37,929 bases of DNA from OCS116 cluster bacterium AG-390-A19 (GCA_003278145.1 QCGV01000010.1:1-37929), one strand, 5' to 3'; positions 24,194 through 33,670 are shown, numbered from the stretch's first letter. Notes: generated from the letters alone by a model not told the origin. Translations and numbers: made by a program.

Positions 24194-24215
24194 TAAATAA
24201 CAAATTTGTTATTTA
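24194..24215. promoter_or_regulatory. 22-bp perfect palindrome immediately upstream of sucA
   Basis: TAAATAACAAA (24194-24204) is followed with no spacer by its exact complement TTTGTTATTTA (24205-24215), ending 6 bases before the sucA ATG. A gap-free palindrome suggests a site for a dimeric DNA-binding protein rather than an RNA hairpin. It occupies the place where a Shine-Dalgarno would be, and none is visible. Confidence 0.5.
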
Positions 24216-24221
24216 CAGCTT

Positions 24222-27047
24222 ATGGTATTAAATATGGATGATAAAGTTAAAATCAGTTCAGGTCTGAATGCTTCAGAGGAAAGCGCTCCTTACATTGAAG
24301 CCCTCTATGAGTCGTTTATACAAGACCCTAATTCAGTATCGAAAGATTGGAAAATTTACTTTGAGACACTTCCTAAAAATCCTGGTGATAAAAAGGAGGT
24401 CTCTCATAAAGATATTATCAAGAGATTTAAAAACCAAAGAAGGAAAAGAGCCTACTCTGATAAATTATTTAATAATAAATCTATTGATGATAAGCAAATC
24501 AGAGTTATCCAATTAATTCAATCGTATAGAAACAGAGGACATCAAAGAGCAAATTTGGACCCGCTTGGTATAAGAAAAACGAGTACATGTGAAGATTTAG
24601 ATTATGAATATCATGGGTTAGAAAAAAGTGATTTGGACAAAAAATTTAAGACCGACACTCTTAATATCAATCAAGATGAAGCAAGTTTAGAAGAAATAAT
24701 AAATTCACTAAAAAAAATATACTGCGGTACCCTTGGTATTGAATACAATTATATAACTAATACAAAAGAAAGATTATGGTTCCAAGATAGGCTTGAACCT
24801 AATTTAGGAAAAGTTTATTTCAATAAAGAAGAAAAAATAAACTTACTAAAGCGCTTAAATGCAACTGAAGGTTTAGCTAAATTTTTGTCTACTAGATATC
24901 CAGGTATGAAGAGGTTTGGTTCTGAGGGAGCAGAATCGTTAATACCACTTGTTGATAGTTTAATACAAAATTGCAGTATCTTTGGGGCAGAACAAGTTTG
25001 TTTAGGTATGTCACATAGAGGAAGGCTTAATCTACTAGTAAACGTTTTAGGAAAATCTCCTAAAGAACTTTTTTCAGAATTTGAAGAAGATTATGAATTA
25101 GAAGGTGCAAGTACTGGTGATGTAAAATATCACCAAGGTTTTTCATCAAATATACTTACACCAAATGGAGAAGTTCATGTATCGTTAAATAATAACCCTT
25201 CCCATCTAGAGATTGTTAATCCTGTGATTGAAGGCTCTGTAAGAGCTCGGCAGGAAAGGTTAGGTGATAAAGAGAAAAATCTTGTAATTCCTATTTTAAT
25301 TCATGGTGATGCTGCATTTTCTGGACAGGGAGTTGTTATGGAAACTTTACAAATGTCTCAGACTAGAGGTTATGGAGTTGGTGGAACTATTCATGTAATT
25401 GTAAATAATCAAATTGGTTTCACGACTTCTGATGTAAGAGACTCAAGATCGACACTTTACGCAACAGATGTAGCCAAAATGATCGAATGTCCAATACTTC
25501 ATGTAAATGGCGATGATCCTGAAATGGTTGTATTTGCGTCAAAGCTTGCATGTGAATATAGATATACTTTTAAGAAAGATATCATAATTGATATGTTTTG
25601 CTTCAGGAGGCGAGGTCATAATGAAGCTGATGAACCATCTGCAACTCAACCTTTAATGTATAAAAAAATAAAAACTCATAAATCAGTTAGAGATCAATAC
25701 CAAGATAAGTTAATTATTGAAGGTATTATTTCAAAGGATGAAACCTTAAATTTACAAAAAAATTACAGAAACGCCTTAGAAAAAGGCGAACTAGTAACTG
25801 AAAATCTTGGTTCTACAAATGAAGAAAAATGGTTTGATTGGACTCCCTATTTAAATAGAAGATGGAATGAACAAACTGATACAACATTCAATCAAAAAAA
25901 ATTTAATGAATTAGGGGATATAATAAGCTCAACACCAATTGACTTTGATTTACAAAAGCAAGTATCAAAAATACTTGATGATAGAAAAAAGATGAATTCA
26001 GGTGAAATCCCAATAAATTGGGGTTTTGCAGAAAATATGGCATATGCAACCTTATTAAGCGAAGGTTACCCAATTAGATTCTCTGGTCAAGATGTCAGAA
26101 GGGGAACGTTTGCGCATAGGCATTCTGTTATTCATGATCAGAAAGATGGTGCTGAGTATATGCCCTTAGTAAAAATTGCTGAAATAAATAATACAATAAT
26201 TGATGTTTATGACTCTCTTCTATCTGAGGAGGCGGTTTTAGGTTTCGAGTATGGATATTCAACTGCATGGCCAAGTGGCCTTGTAATATGGGAAGCGCAA
26301 TTTGGAGATTTTGCCAATGGTGCTCAAGTCGTAATTGATCAATTTATAGTTTCTGCAGAACACAAATGGGAAAGGCTTTCGGGCTTAGTAATGCTTTTGC
26401 CACATGGATATGAGGGCCAAGGCCCAGAACATAGCAGCGCAAGATTAGAGAGATATCTTCAATTATGTGCACACGACAATATCCAAGTATGCGTCCCTAC
26501 TACACCTGCTCAAATTTATCATTTGTTAAGACTTCAAACCATTAGAAAGATGAGGAGGCCTTTAATTGTAATTTCACCTAAAAGTCTCTTAAGAAATCCT
26601 ATGGCAACCTCGAGTCTTGAAGAGTTAATTAATGGATCATTTATGCCGGTAATAGATGATATAATTAAAAATAGAGAAAAAATAAAAAAAGTAATTCTTT
26701 GTTCAGGAAAGATTTTTTATGATCTTATTCAAAAGAAAAAAGATTTAAATTCTGAGGAAGTGGCTATAATTAGGATTGAACAACTTTATTCATTTCCTTA
26801 TGAAGAACTTGAGCTGATTTTAAGAAAATACAACCACTCTATTGAATTTATCTGGTGTCAAGAAGAGCCAGCAAATCAAGGAGCATGGTTTAGTCATAGA
26901 CATAGAATTCAAAGAGTATTAGATCGTTTTTCTAAAAATCAAATTAAACTAATTAGTCGACCATCTGCCTCAGCGCCTGCTGTAGGTTTAAATAAACTAC
27001 ATAAAAAACAACAAGAAAATCTAATAAATGAAGCTTTCAAAGATTAA
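24222..27047 (+). CDS. sucA: 2-oxoglutarate dehydrogenase E1 component
   Basis: A 941-residue thiamine-diphosphate enzyme of the TCA cycle, close to the usual 930-990. The N-terminal LYESFIQDPNSVSKDWKIYF segment docks in the complex. Catalytic-core motifs include GMSHRGRLNLLVNVLGKSP, HGDAAFSGQGVVMETLQMS, the ThDP-binding VNNQIGFTTSD...DVAKMI region and RRRGHNEADEPSATQPLMY. The C-terminal half has HRHSVIHDQ, LLSEEAVLGFEYGYS and LPHGYEGQGPEHSSARLERY. ATG 24222 has no ribosome site; ATG 24234 (MDDKVK) is an alternative start. It is followed by sucB after 9 bases. Confidence 0.97.
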   Translation: MVLNMDDKVKISSGLNASEESAPYIEALYESFIQDPNSVSKDWKIYFETLPKNPGDKKEVSHKDIIKRFKNQRRKRAYSDKLFNNKSIDDKQIRVIQLIQSYRNRGHQRANLDPLGIRKTSTCEDLDYEYHGLEKSDLDKKFKTDTLNINQDEASLEEIINSLKKIYCGTLGIEYNYITNTKERLWFQDRLEPNLGKVYFNKEEKINLLKRLNATEGLAKFLSTRYPGMKRFGSEGAESLIPLVDSLIQNCSIFGAEQVCLGMSHRGRLNLLVNVLGKSPKELFSEFEEDYELEGASTGDVKYHQGFSSNILTPNGEVHVSLNNNPSHLEIVNPVIEGSVRARQERLGDKEKNLVIPILIHGDAAFSGQGVVMETLQMSQTRGYGVGGTIHVIVNNQIGFTTSDVRDSRSTLYATDVAKMIECPILHVNGDDPEMVVFASKLACEYRYTFKKDIIIDMFCFRRRGHNEADEPSATQPLMYKKIKTHKSVRDQYQDKLIIEGIISKDETLNLQKNYRNALEKGELVTENLGSTNEEKWFDWTPYLNRRWNEQTDTTFNQKKFNELGDIISSTPIDFDLQKQVSKILDDRKKMNSGEIPINWGFAENMAYATLLSEGYPIRFSGQDVRRGTFAHRHSVIHDQKDGAEYMPLVKIAEINNTIIDVYDSLLSEEAVLGFEYGYSTAWPSGLVIWEAQFGDFANGAQVVIDQFIVSAEHKWERLSGLVMLLPHGYEGQGPEHSSARLERYLQLCAHDNIQVCVPTTPAQIYHLLRLQTIRKMRRPLIVISPKSLLRNPMATSSLEELINGSFMPVIDDIIKNREKIKKVILCSGKIFYDLIQKKKDLNSEEVAIIRIEQLYSFPYEELELILRKYNHSIEFIWCQEEPANQGAWFSHRHRIQRVLDRFSKNQIKLISRPSASAPAVGLNKLHKKQQENLINEAFKD

Positions 27048-27056
27048 GGAATAAAA

Positions 27057-28253
27057 ATGACAGTAAAAATAAAATCACCAACCTACCCTGAGTCAGTCGC
27101 AGATGGAACAATTTCTAGTTGGGTTAAAAAAGAAGGAGAAAGCGTCAAGCAGGATGAGCTAATTGCTGAAATTGAAACTGATAAAATAGTTTTAGAGGTT
27201 CTATCACCTGTAGATGGAGAAATATCAAAAATTGTTAAAAATGAAGGTGAGATTGTTTTAAGTGGAGAGCTAATTGCAGAAGTTCAAGATAATAATTTAT
27301 CTTCAAATATTAGTGTAAATAGTAAAGTTGAATCAAAAACCAAAGAAGTTATTGCTTCAAAGGATAATAATAAATCTGCTGGTCACGGACCAGCTATAAG
27401 AAGGCTATTGGATGAACACAAAATTAATCCACAAAATATTACTGGATCTGGAAAAGACGGAAGAATTTTAAAAACTGATATTAAAAATTATTTGAATAAA
27501 TTAAATAATCAATCAGTAAATAAAAAAGATGAGATACAAATTAAAAGTAATGGAAGGGAAGAAGAGAGAGTTCCTATGTCCAGAATGAGGTCAACAATTG
27601 CGAATAGATTGTTATCCGTTACACAAGAAACCGCTATGTTAACTACTTTTAATGAAGTTGACATGCAACCAATTAAAAACTTTAGATATAAATATGGAGA
27701 AGATTTTAAACAAAATCATGGGATAAAATTAGGATACATGGGGTTTTTTGTAGTCGCATCTATAATTGCTTTAAAAAAATACCCAATAGCAAATGCATCT
27801 ATTGATGGCAATGAAGTTGTATACCACGGTTACCAAGATATTAGTGTTGCTGTTTCAACTGATAGAGGTCTGGTTGTTCCTGTTATAAGAGATGCAGACA
27901 TCATGACCTTGTCAGAAATAGAAAAAAAAATTCTAGAATTTTCTTCCAAAGCCCAAGATGGAAAACTAACAATTGATGAGATGCAAGGTGGTACTTTTAC
28001 AATTTCTAACGGTGGCGTTTTTGGATCTCTCTTATCTACACCAATATTAAATGCTCCCCAAACCGCCATATTAGGTATGCACAAAATTCAAGATAGGCCC
28101 ATTGTAGTTGATGGTAAAATCGAAATAAGGCCAATGATGTACTTGGCTTTAAGCTATGATCATAGACTATTAGACGGTAAGGATGCTGTATCCTTTTTAA
28201 TAAGTATTAAAGAGCAATTAGAAAAACCAGAAGGTCTTCTTTTAAATCTTTAG
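27057..28253 (+). CDS. sucB: Dihydrolipoyl succinyltransferase (2-oxoglutarate dehydrogenase E2)
   Basis: A 398-residue E2 protein with three domains. The lipoyl domain is at 1-78, with Lys43 lipoylated in [11 protein letters not shown]. The E3/E1-binding domain is at about 108-148 ([20 protein letters not shown]). The catalytic domain starts near 170 and carries the CoA-acyltransferase residues His369 and Asp373 ([12 protein letters not shown]). One lipoyl domain and the [16 protein letters not shown] motif fit succinyl- rather than acetyltransferase. AAGGA precedes the ATG. The expected lpd (E3) gene does not follow; an unrelated lysine-rich gene does. Confidence 0.97.
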   Translation: MTVKIKSPTYPESVADGTISSWVKKEGESVKQDELIAEIETDKIVLEVLSPVDGEISKIVKNEGEIVLSGELIAEVQDNNLSSNISVNSKVESKTKEVIASKDNNKSAGHGPAIRRLLDEHKINPQNITGSGKDGRILKTDIKNYLNKLNNQSVNKKDEIQIKSNGREEERVPMSRMRSTIANRLLSVTQETAMLTTFNEVDMQPIKNFRYKYGEDFKQNHGIKLGYMGFFVVASIIALKKYPIANASIDGNEVVYHGYQDISVAVSTDRGLVVPVIRDADIMTLSEIEKKILEFSSKAQDGKLTIDEMQGGTFTISNGGVFGSLLSTPILNAPQTAILGMHKIQDRPIVVDGKIEIRPMMYLALSYDHRLLDGKDAVSFLISIKEQLEKPEGLLLNL

Positions 28254-28268
28254 AAGACTCAATAATAA

Positions 28269-28874
28269 ATGAATAATAAAGAAACAGAAATATTTTTAGA
28301 GAATTTTTTTTTATATAAATGGACAAATTTAAAAAAGGATTTTCAAAATTTAAAGTCAGCAGAAGATCAATTAAAAAAAAACAATACAAAAATTGATCCA
28401 ATTATTAAAAATATTTCAACAAAATTTACCGAAAAAAGAAACAATCAAATTATAGAAAATAATGATTTTTTTTCCAAAGAAAATCTATATTTAATCTCTT
28501 CTATAATATTTCTTAGAGATTTAATTATTGATAAAAATAAAAAAAGAATTCTGCCTATAGATTTTAAGAATTTTGAAAAAATAAAAATTGAGTATGCCCA
28601 CTTAAGAGTGGAGCTTTTGAAAAATATTAAAAAAAAGTTTTCCTTTAAAAAATACCAAGAAAAAAACTCTGCTTTAAGCCATGATGACTATATCCAAAAA
28701 ATAGCTGATAAATTAGAAGATAAATATCACAGCATAAAAAATGAGTTAGGATATGAATTTTTAATTTACAAAGAAATTAAATTAATTAAGATTTTAGATA
28801 AACCAGATAATTACATAATTATAAATTCGCAACAAAATATGCAAAGACCACTAAATAATAAAGACATTAATTAA
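28269..28874 (+). CDS. Lysine-rich hypothetical protein after sucB
   Basis: A 201-residue, mostly helical protein very rich in Lys, Asn and Ile (for example NLKKDFQNLKSAEDQLKKNN). It has no signal peptide, membrane helix or cysteine cluster. The central IFLRDLIIDKNKKRI and later YIQKIADKLEDKYHSIKNEL suggest coiled-coil stretches. It starts 15 bases after sucB and so is probably on the same message, in the position where lpd would be expected, but it shows no nucleotide-binding motif. No family is recognised. It ends 7 bases from the convergent P450 gene. Confidence 0.6.
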   Translation: MNNKETEIFLENFFLYKWTNLKKDFQNLKSAEDQLKKNNTKIDPIIKNISTKFTEKRNNQIIENNDFFSKENLYLISSIIFLRDLIIDKNKKRILPIDFKNFEKIKIEYAHLRVELLKNIKKKFSFKKYQEKNSALSHDDYIQKIADKLEDKYHSIKNELGYEFLIYKEIKLIKILDKPDNYIIINSQQNMQRPLNNKDIN

Positions 28875-28881
28875 TAGAAAA

Positions 28882-30159
28882 TTATTCTTTTTCAAAATCT
28901 ATATGTAGTTCCTTAAGGGCTCTTAGCAAATAGTGAGGGTGATAGATAAAATCATTCTTATCTTTAGAAAAACTTATTGTTTTAAATCTATCCAATGCAG
29001 CTTTAAAGCCCCACCATAGCTCTCTCCTTGCCAATGGAGCACCCAAGCAGTGATGAGTTCCTGAGCCAAACGCCATATGCGAACCAGCTTTTTTTCTATC
29101 TAAATTAACTTTTTCAGGTTCATCAAAAGCTCTTTCATCTCTATTAGCAGCAGCATACCTAACATTAACAACGGAGCCTTTAGGTATATCTACACCGTGA
29201 AAAGTAATATCTTTTGCAGCAGTTCGCATAAGACTTTGTACTGGTGACTCTAAACGAAGAACTTCCTCAACAAATACTTTAAGATATTTTTCTTGGTCAG
29301 ATTTTAACCTTTCCCAAATATCAGGATTCTCAATTAAAAGTTTTATTCCTGCTGAAAGAGCATTTGTAGTTGTTTCACTTCCACCAACAAAAGTATCAGC
29401 CATCATCTCTGCATGAAGTTCATTATCATTTAGCGGTCTTCCCCATTCCTCGATCTCTGTATTTACCAACTCGCTTAATAAACTATCGTCAGGATTTTTT
29501 CTTAACCTCTCAAAGATTGGTTGGAAATAATGCTGTCCTTCAATTTCTCTTTCAATCGCCTCTAACTCTTGTTCTTTTGTTAACATCATTCCTATTCTGT
29601 GAAAAAAAGCATCAGTTGAAATTTTGATTTTCCAGAGATCTTCCTCATTATCAATTCCCATTTGAACTCCAATTATCTTAAGTGGAAGAGGAACAGAAAA
29701 CTCTTTTACCCAATCGCAACTACCTTTATCAATAAATGCATCAATTAAATCATATGAAGTTTTCTCAACAATTGTCTCAAGTTCTTTTATTTTACTTGGC
29801 CTAAAAGCTTTATCAAATATAGATCTCATTTCTTTATGATTTGGATTGTCTCTGCCAGCCAATGTAGGGGCAGGAATCCAGCCCTTTTCTTCAAATAATT
29901 TTACCCCCTGTTTTACATGATCAGAATTAATATTTGACTCGGCTTTTTGAGCTGCTGCACCAAAAGAGCTACTAAAATTTTCGGTGTCTAAAAGTAACTC
30001 TCTTACATATTCATATCTAGTAACAATAAAAAAACCTGTTTTTGGATCTTGATATACAGGCGCATCATCTCTCAAAGTTTTATAAGCTTTATAAGGGCAT
30101 TGTTGAACCTGATCAGATGTTAAATCAACATCACTATGATTAATATTTACTTTGCTCAT
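28882..30159 (-). CDS. Cytochrome P450
   Basis: A 425-residue soluble bacterial P450. It has the I-helix oxygen-binding FVGGSETTTNA (257-267), the ExxR pair Glu299/Arg302 in EEVLRLESPVQSLMRTA, and the heme-ligand loop AFGSGTHHCLGAPLARREL with axial Cys371. Substrate is unknown. The motifs do not look like CYP153 alkane hydroxylases; they are closer in style to terpenoid- or polyketide-type bacterial P450s. No dedicated ferredoxin adjoins it. It is the last gene of a minus-strand run that also holds a coiled-coil micro-gene and a desaturase-like gene. Confidence 0.93.
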   Translation of the reverse strand: MSKVNINHSDVDLTSDQVQQCPYKAYKTLRDDAPVYQDPKTGFFIVTRYEYVRELLLDTENFSSSFGAAAQKAESNINSDHVKQGVKLFEEKGWIPAPTLAGRDNPNHKEMRSIFDKAFRPSKIKELETIVEKTSYDLIDAFIDKGSCDWVKEFSVPLPLKIIGVQMGIDNEEDLWKIKISTDAFFHRIGMMLTKEQELEAIEREIEGQHYFQPIFERLRKNPDDSLLSELVNTEIEEWGRPLNDNELHAEMMADTFVGGSETTTNALSAGIKLLIENPDIWERLKSDQEKYLKVFVEEVLRLESPVQSLMRTAAKDITFHGVDIPKGSVVNVRYAAANRDERAFDEPEKVNLDRKKAGSHMAFGSGTHHCLGAPLARRELWWGFKAALDRFKTISFSKDKNDFIYHPHYLLRALKELHIDFEKE

Positions 30160-30181
30160 ATTTATATCTTTCTTTTTAATT

Positions 30182-30355
30182 TTAACTATTATTTAGTTCT
30201 TTTACGCTTGCCTCTAGTTCGCTTACTCTTTTTTCAAGCTTTGTTAATTCCTCTTTTTTAACAAAACCAGAATCTTTCATAAATTTCTCTAAAGCAGGCT
30301 TCATCATTTTCTCCATACCTTTAAGATCTTTTGCCATATTAAAAATATTCATCAT
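30182..30355 (-). CDS. Small coiled-coil protein, 57 residues
   Basis: A minus-strand ORF MMNIFNMAKDLKGMEKMMKP followed by a heptad-type helix (VKKEELTKLEKRVSELEASV). AGGAG lies just upstream; the second ATG (30352) has the better 6-base spacing. The ending resembles the C-terminal coiled coil of UbiK/BMFP or of short phasin-like proteins, either of which would associate with membranes or lipid bodies, but the match is weak. It lies between the desaturase-like gene and the P450, 22 bases from the latter. Confidence 0.6.
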   Translation of the reverse strand: MMNIFNMAKDLKGMEKMMKPALEKFMKDSGFVKKEELTKLEKRVSELEASVKELNNS

Positions 30356-30390
30356 TAACTCCTTTAATAAAAGTAATATACATCGAAATA

Positions 30391-31251
30391 TTACAAATTT
30401 TTATCTAAGCGACAATTTCTTTCCATAAGAATAGGTTTTAAAGCTCTATAAGCTGCAGGGTTTAAATTTAAAGGTATTGAAGGGTGAAGATGATGAATAA
30501 TATGATATTCCATACCCATAGTTAAGATAGTACCAATTTTAGCTTTAAAACCTCTAGTATTTCTATACCTTCCCTTCTCCTCCATGGGATGATGAGGCGC
30601 CCAAGACAAAGTCATTCTAACATAACCTAACGCAATTAATCTTGGTATCCACCATATGCAAGCCACCTCAAGACCAAAACCTAACCAAACAAAAATTATC
30701 AAAATTGTCCAATAAGAAATATTTGTTAATAAGGATTCGAAAATAGTTCTATTATTCTCCTGACCGTCTTCTAAGTTCTCGACAAAATCTTTGTATAGAT
30801 TGTTTCCGGATGTATTAATAAAAAAATTTATCCATATAGCATTTTTAAAATTTTTAGCTTTTGTTAAGTAATCAGGATCCATAATTGGATCATTTGTATG
30901 CGAGTGATGTTGCATATGTGTGGCTCTAAGAAGTCTATATGGAACTGCTAAAGGAATAAGGGAAGTATAACCAATTAATTCATTAAACCAGAATAATGAG
31001 GAATTTTTTCTAGCATAATTTTCATGCTGAGCCTCGTGAGAAGGTAAATAACTTAATAATGTACAAATTAATGATATTAAAAATGTTATATATAAAGGAA
31101 TTTGGCCTGTTAACGCTAGAGGCCATAATGAAAACCAGACAAATAAATTGATTGCCCACCATGTTATCATAAACCAAGGTGTTTTACCTATAAACTGTCT
31201 TGCTATTAATCTTTCTTTTTCAGTTAAATCCATTTCCAAAATTAAAACCAT
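30391..31251 (-). CDS. Membrane fatty-acid desaturase / beta-carotene-hydroxylase-like protein
   Basis: A 286-residue membrane di-iron protein with the three histidine boxes of the desaturase superfamily: His72-EAQ-His76, His112-MQ-HH(115-116) in THMQHHSHTNDPIMDPD, and His250-II-HH(253-254) in MEYHIIHHLHPSIPL. An extra APHHP lies at 219-222. The last box with HPSIPL and the HTND-x-DPD element resemble CrtR-type carotenoid hydroxylases as much as acyl desaturases; I cannot choose between them. Four or more transmembrane segments are evident. Its ATG overlaps the preceding small membrane gene by 10 bases. Met7 (31233) is an alternative start. Confidence 0.85.
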   Translation of the reverse strand: MVLILEMDLTEKERLIARQFIGKTPWFMITWWAINLFVWFSLWPLALTGQIPLYITFLISLICTLLSYLPSHEAQHENYARKNSSLFWFNELIGYTSLIPLAVPYRLLRATHMQHHSHTNDPIMDPDYLTKAKNFKNAIWINFFINTSGNNLYKDFVENLEDGQENNRTIFESLLTNISYWTILIIFVWLGFGLEVACIWWIPRLIALGYVRMTLSWAPHHPMEEKGRYRNTRGFKAKIGTILTMGMEYHIIHHLHPSIPLNLNPAAYRALKPILMERNCRLDKNL

Positions 31252-31439
31252 CTACCTTTAATTGTAGCATATAGACCCCATAAAAAGCCAACAAACAAAC
31301 AAGGTATTAAAGTTGGAATTCCCATAATATTTTCAATTTTATTATAATTTAAAAATTGTGATAATACAGGTGCCAAAAATAAAACACCAAAAAAAATGCG
31401 ACCTTTAGAGACTAAATACAAAAAAATACGCCCAAGCAT
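31242..31439 (-). CDS. Small two-helix membrane protein before the desaturase-like gene
   Basis: A 65-residue protein (MLGRIFLYLVSKGRIFFGVL ... LWGLYATIKGRWF) with two hydrophobic segments. Its last 10 bases overlap the start of the desaturase-like gene, which implies translational coupling and perhaps a physical partnership. No family is recognised. It would be the first gene of the four-gene minus-strand run ending with the P450. Confidence 0.58.
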   Translation of the reverse strand: MLGRIFLYLVSKGRIFFGVLFLAPVLSQFLNYNKIENIMGIPTLIPCLFVGFLWGLYATIKGRWF

Positions 31440-31543
31440 ATGAGAATATTAATTATTTTTAAAAAATGATCAATTTTAAAAAATAATTTTTCTTTAAAGT
31501 AAAATTTAGTTTATAAAACTCAAAAACCTATTGGGAGGAAAAA

Positions 31544-32560
31544 ATGTCAAATTTATCAAATTTACCAAATCTTAAAAAAGTTGTCTTAAAAGAAAGACCC
31601 AGCGACAATCCAAAAGTTGATGGGTTTGACATTATTGAGGAGATCTCAAGAGCCCCTAATGATGGTGAAGTATTAATTGAAATGCAGGCTTTAGAAATTG
31701 GTGCCTGGATAAGGACTACTTTAAATGAAGAAGCTTTCCATGGCTCTACACCTATAGGCGGAACCATTCCTGCATTAGGGATAGGGAAAGTATTAATTAG
31801 TAAATCTGATAAATTTAATGAAGGCGATATTGTTAATGGTCCAATATTCGCTCAAACGCATACAACAATGCCTGCAGAAATGTTTACCAAAGTTGAAAAT
31901 CCTGAAATAGACCCTTTTACACAAATAGCAATATTGGGAGTAACTACAGGCCTCACAGCATATTTCGGTATTTATGAGGTGGGACAAGTTAAAAAAGATG
32001 ATGTTGTTCTTGTTTCAGGAGCTGCTGGTGGAGTTGGTGCTTTGGTATGTCAATTAGCTAAAATTAAAGGCGCTAAGGTAATTGGTGTTGCAGGTGGAAA
32101 AGAGAAATGCGATGTACTTATAAACGAAATTGGTGCTGATGCAGCTATTGATTACAAAAATGATAATTTAGATGAAAAAATTAAACTGCATGCTAGTGAT
32201 GGTATTGATGTATTTTTTGACAATGTGGGAGGAGAAATCTTAGACGCTGCTCTTGATAATATTAGAGATAGAGCTAGAGTTGTAATTTGTGGAGCTATTT
32301 CCCAATACTCTCATCATGATTCAGTTAATGGACCTAGCTTATATTTAAGACTTGCAGAAAAATATTCAAGAATGGAAGGCTTTACTGTTATGCATTTTGA
32401 AGAAAAATATGCTGAGGCTTCAAAAGAATTATTAAATTTATTCGAACAAGGAAAACTAAAAATTCCTTATCATATTGAAGAAGGTATTGAAAATTTTCCT
32501 TTAGCTCTTCAAAAGCTGTTTACTGGAGGAAATACTGGTAAATTAATGGTTAAAGCTTAA
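31544..32560 (+). CDS. MDR-family NADP-dependent oxidoreductase (copy 1)
   Basis: A 338-residue zinc-independent medium-chain reductase of the leukotriene B4 dehydrogenase / CurA type. The cofactor-binding region is VLVSGAAGGVGALVCQLAKI (155-174), followed by KGAKVIGVAGGKEKCDVL and IDVFFDNVGGEILDAAL. YHIEEGIENFPLALQKLFTG near the C-terminus is also typical. It would reduce the C=C bond of alpha,beta-unsaturated carbonyls using NADPH. No zinc-ligand cysteines are present. A strong GGGAGGA precedes the ATG. It lies directly before a copy about 75% identical. Confidence 0.92.
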   Translation: MSNLSNLPNLKKVVLKERPSDNPKVDGFDIIEEISRAPNDGEVLIEMQALEIGAWIRTTLNEEAFHGSTPIGGTIPALGIGKVLISKSDKFNEGDIVNGPIFAQTHTTMPAEMFTKVENPEIDPFTQIAILGVTTGLTAYFGIYEVGQVKKDDVVLVSGAAGGVGALVCQLAKIKGAKVIGVAGGKEKCDVLINEIGADAAIDYKNDNLDEKIKLHASDGIDVFFDNVGGEILDAALDNIRDRARVVICGAISQYSHHDSVNGPSLYLRLAEKYSRMEGFTVMHFEEKYAEASKELLNLFEQGKLKIPYHIEEGIENFPLALQKLFTGGNTGKLMVKA

Positions 32561-32600
32561 TTTAATATTTATTTAATTTTTAAATTTTAATGTAAATTAC

Positions 32601-33617
32601 ATGCAAAAGATTTCTAATCTACCAAAATCAAAAAAAGTTATTTTAAAAACTAGGCCAAATGGTAATCCAGTTATTACAGATTTTGATATTATTGAAGAAA
32701 TTGCCTCCGCACCTGATGATGGTGAAATATTAATTGAGGTACAAGCATTAGGAATAGGTGCCTGGATAAGAACTACTTTAAATGAAAAAGCCTTTCATGG
32801 CGCAACACCAATTGGCGGAGTCTTACCGTCTATGGGTATTGGAAAAGTTTTAATAAGTAAATCCAAAAAATTTTCTGAGGGTGATATTGTCTCAGGTCCT
32901 CTGTCTGCACAAAGTTACACTACGCTAAATTCAGATTTTTTTGAAAAAGTTGCAAATCCTGAAATTGATCCTTTTACACAAATAGGTGTTCTAGGTGTTT
33001 CAACAGGATTAACATCATACTTTGGAATTTACGATGTTGGTAAAGTTAAAAAAAATGACATTGTACTTATTTCGGGAGCTGCTGGAGGAGTTGGTATGAT
33101 TGTTTGTCAACTTGCTAAAATTAAAGGCGCCAAAGTGATTGGCGTTGCTGGTGGAAAAGATAAGTGTGATGTTTTAATAAATGAGATTGGTATTGATGCT
33201 GCAATAGATTATAAAAATCAAAATGTAGATAAAGAACTAAAAATTCATGCTGAAAATGGTATTGATATTTTTTTTGATAATGTCGGCGGAGAAATTTTAG
33301 ATATTGCCCTCGATAATTTAAAAGAAAGAGCTAGGGTTGTTATTTGCGGTGCTATTTCTCAATATTCTCATCATAATTCTATAGAAGGTCCAAGCCTTTA
33401 CCTTCGCTTGGCGGAGAAATACGCTGTAATGGAAGGCTTTACTGTTATGCACTTTGAACATAGATATAAAGAGGCTTATGAAGAATTATTAGATCTTTAC
33501 CAAAAAGGCCTATTGAAAGCACCGATGCATATTGAAGAAGGAATAGAAAATTTTCCATTAGCACTTCAAAAACTATTTACTGGAGGCAATACTGGAAAGT
33601 TGATAGTTAAAATTTAA
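32601..33617 (+). CDS. MDR-family NADP-dependent oxidoreductase (copy 2, tandem paralogue)
   Basis: A 338-residue paralogue of the preceding gene, colinear without gaps. By hand count about 254 of 338 residues are identical (75%). The cofactor motif (ISGAAGGVGMIVCQLAKIKG) and the segment VMEGFTVMHF are retained. Differences concentrate near residues 101-115, 211-220 and 290-308, which may include substrate-contacting positions. It starts 40 bases after copy 1 with no obvious ribosome site, so it may be translated less strongly. Duplication looks old rather than recent. Confidence 0.92.
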   Translation: MQKISNLPKSKKVILKTRPNGNPVITDFDIIEEIASAPDDGEILIEVQALGIGAWIRTTLNEKAFHGATPIGGVLPSMGIGKVLISKSKKFSEGDIVSGPLSAQSYTTLNSDFFEKVANPEIDPFTQIGVLGVSTGLTSYFGIYDVGKVKKNDIVLISGAAGGVGMIVCQLAKIKGAKVIGVAGGKDKCDVLINEIGIDAAIDYKNQNVDKELKIHAENGIDIFFDNVGGEILDIALDNLKERARVVICGAISQYSHHNSIEGPSLYLRLAEKYAVMEGFTVMHFEHRYKEAYEELLDLYQKGLLKAPMHIEEGIENFPLALQKLFTGGNTGKLIVKI

Positions 33618-33670
33618 ATAAAACAAGCTAGTAAATTAATGATTCTTCTGTTAGATAATATCGAAACTGT

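Noticed and set aside
28882-30159. CYP153 alkane hydroxylase identity for the P450
   Set aside because: The I-helix and heme-loop motifs do not match the CYP153 pattern I know; only a general P450 call is safe.
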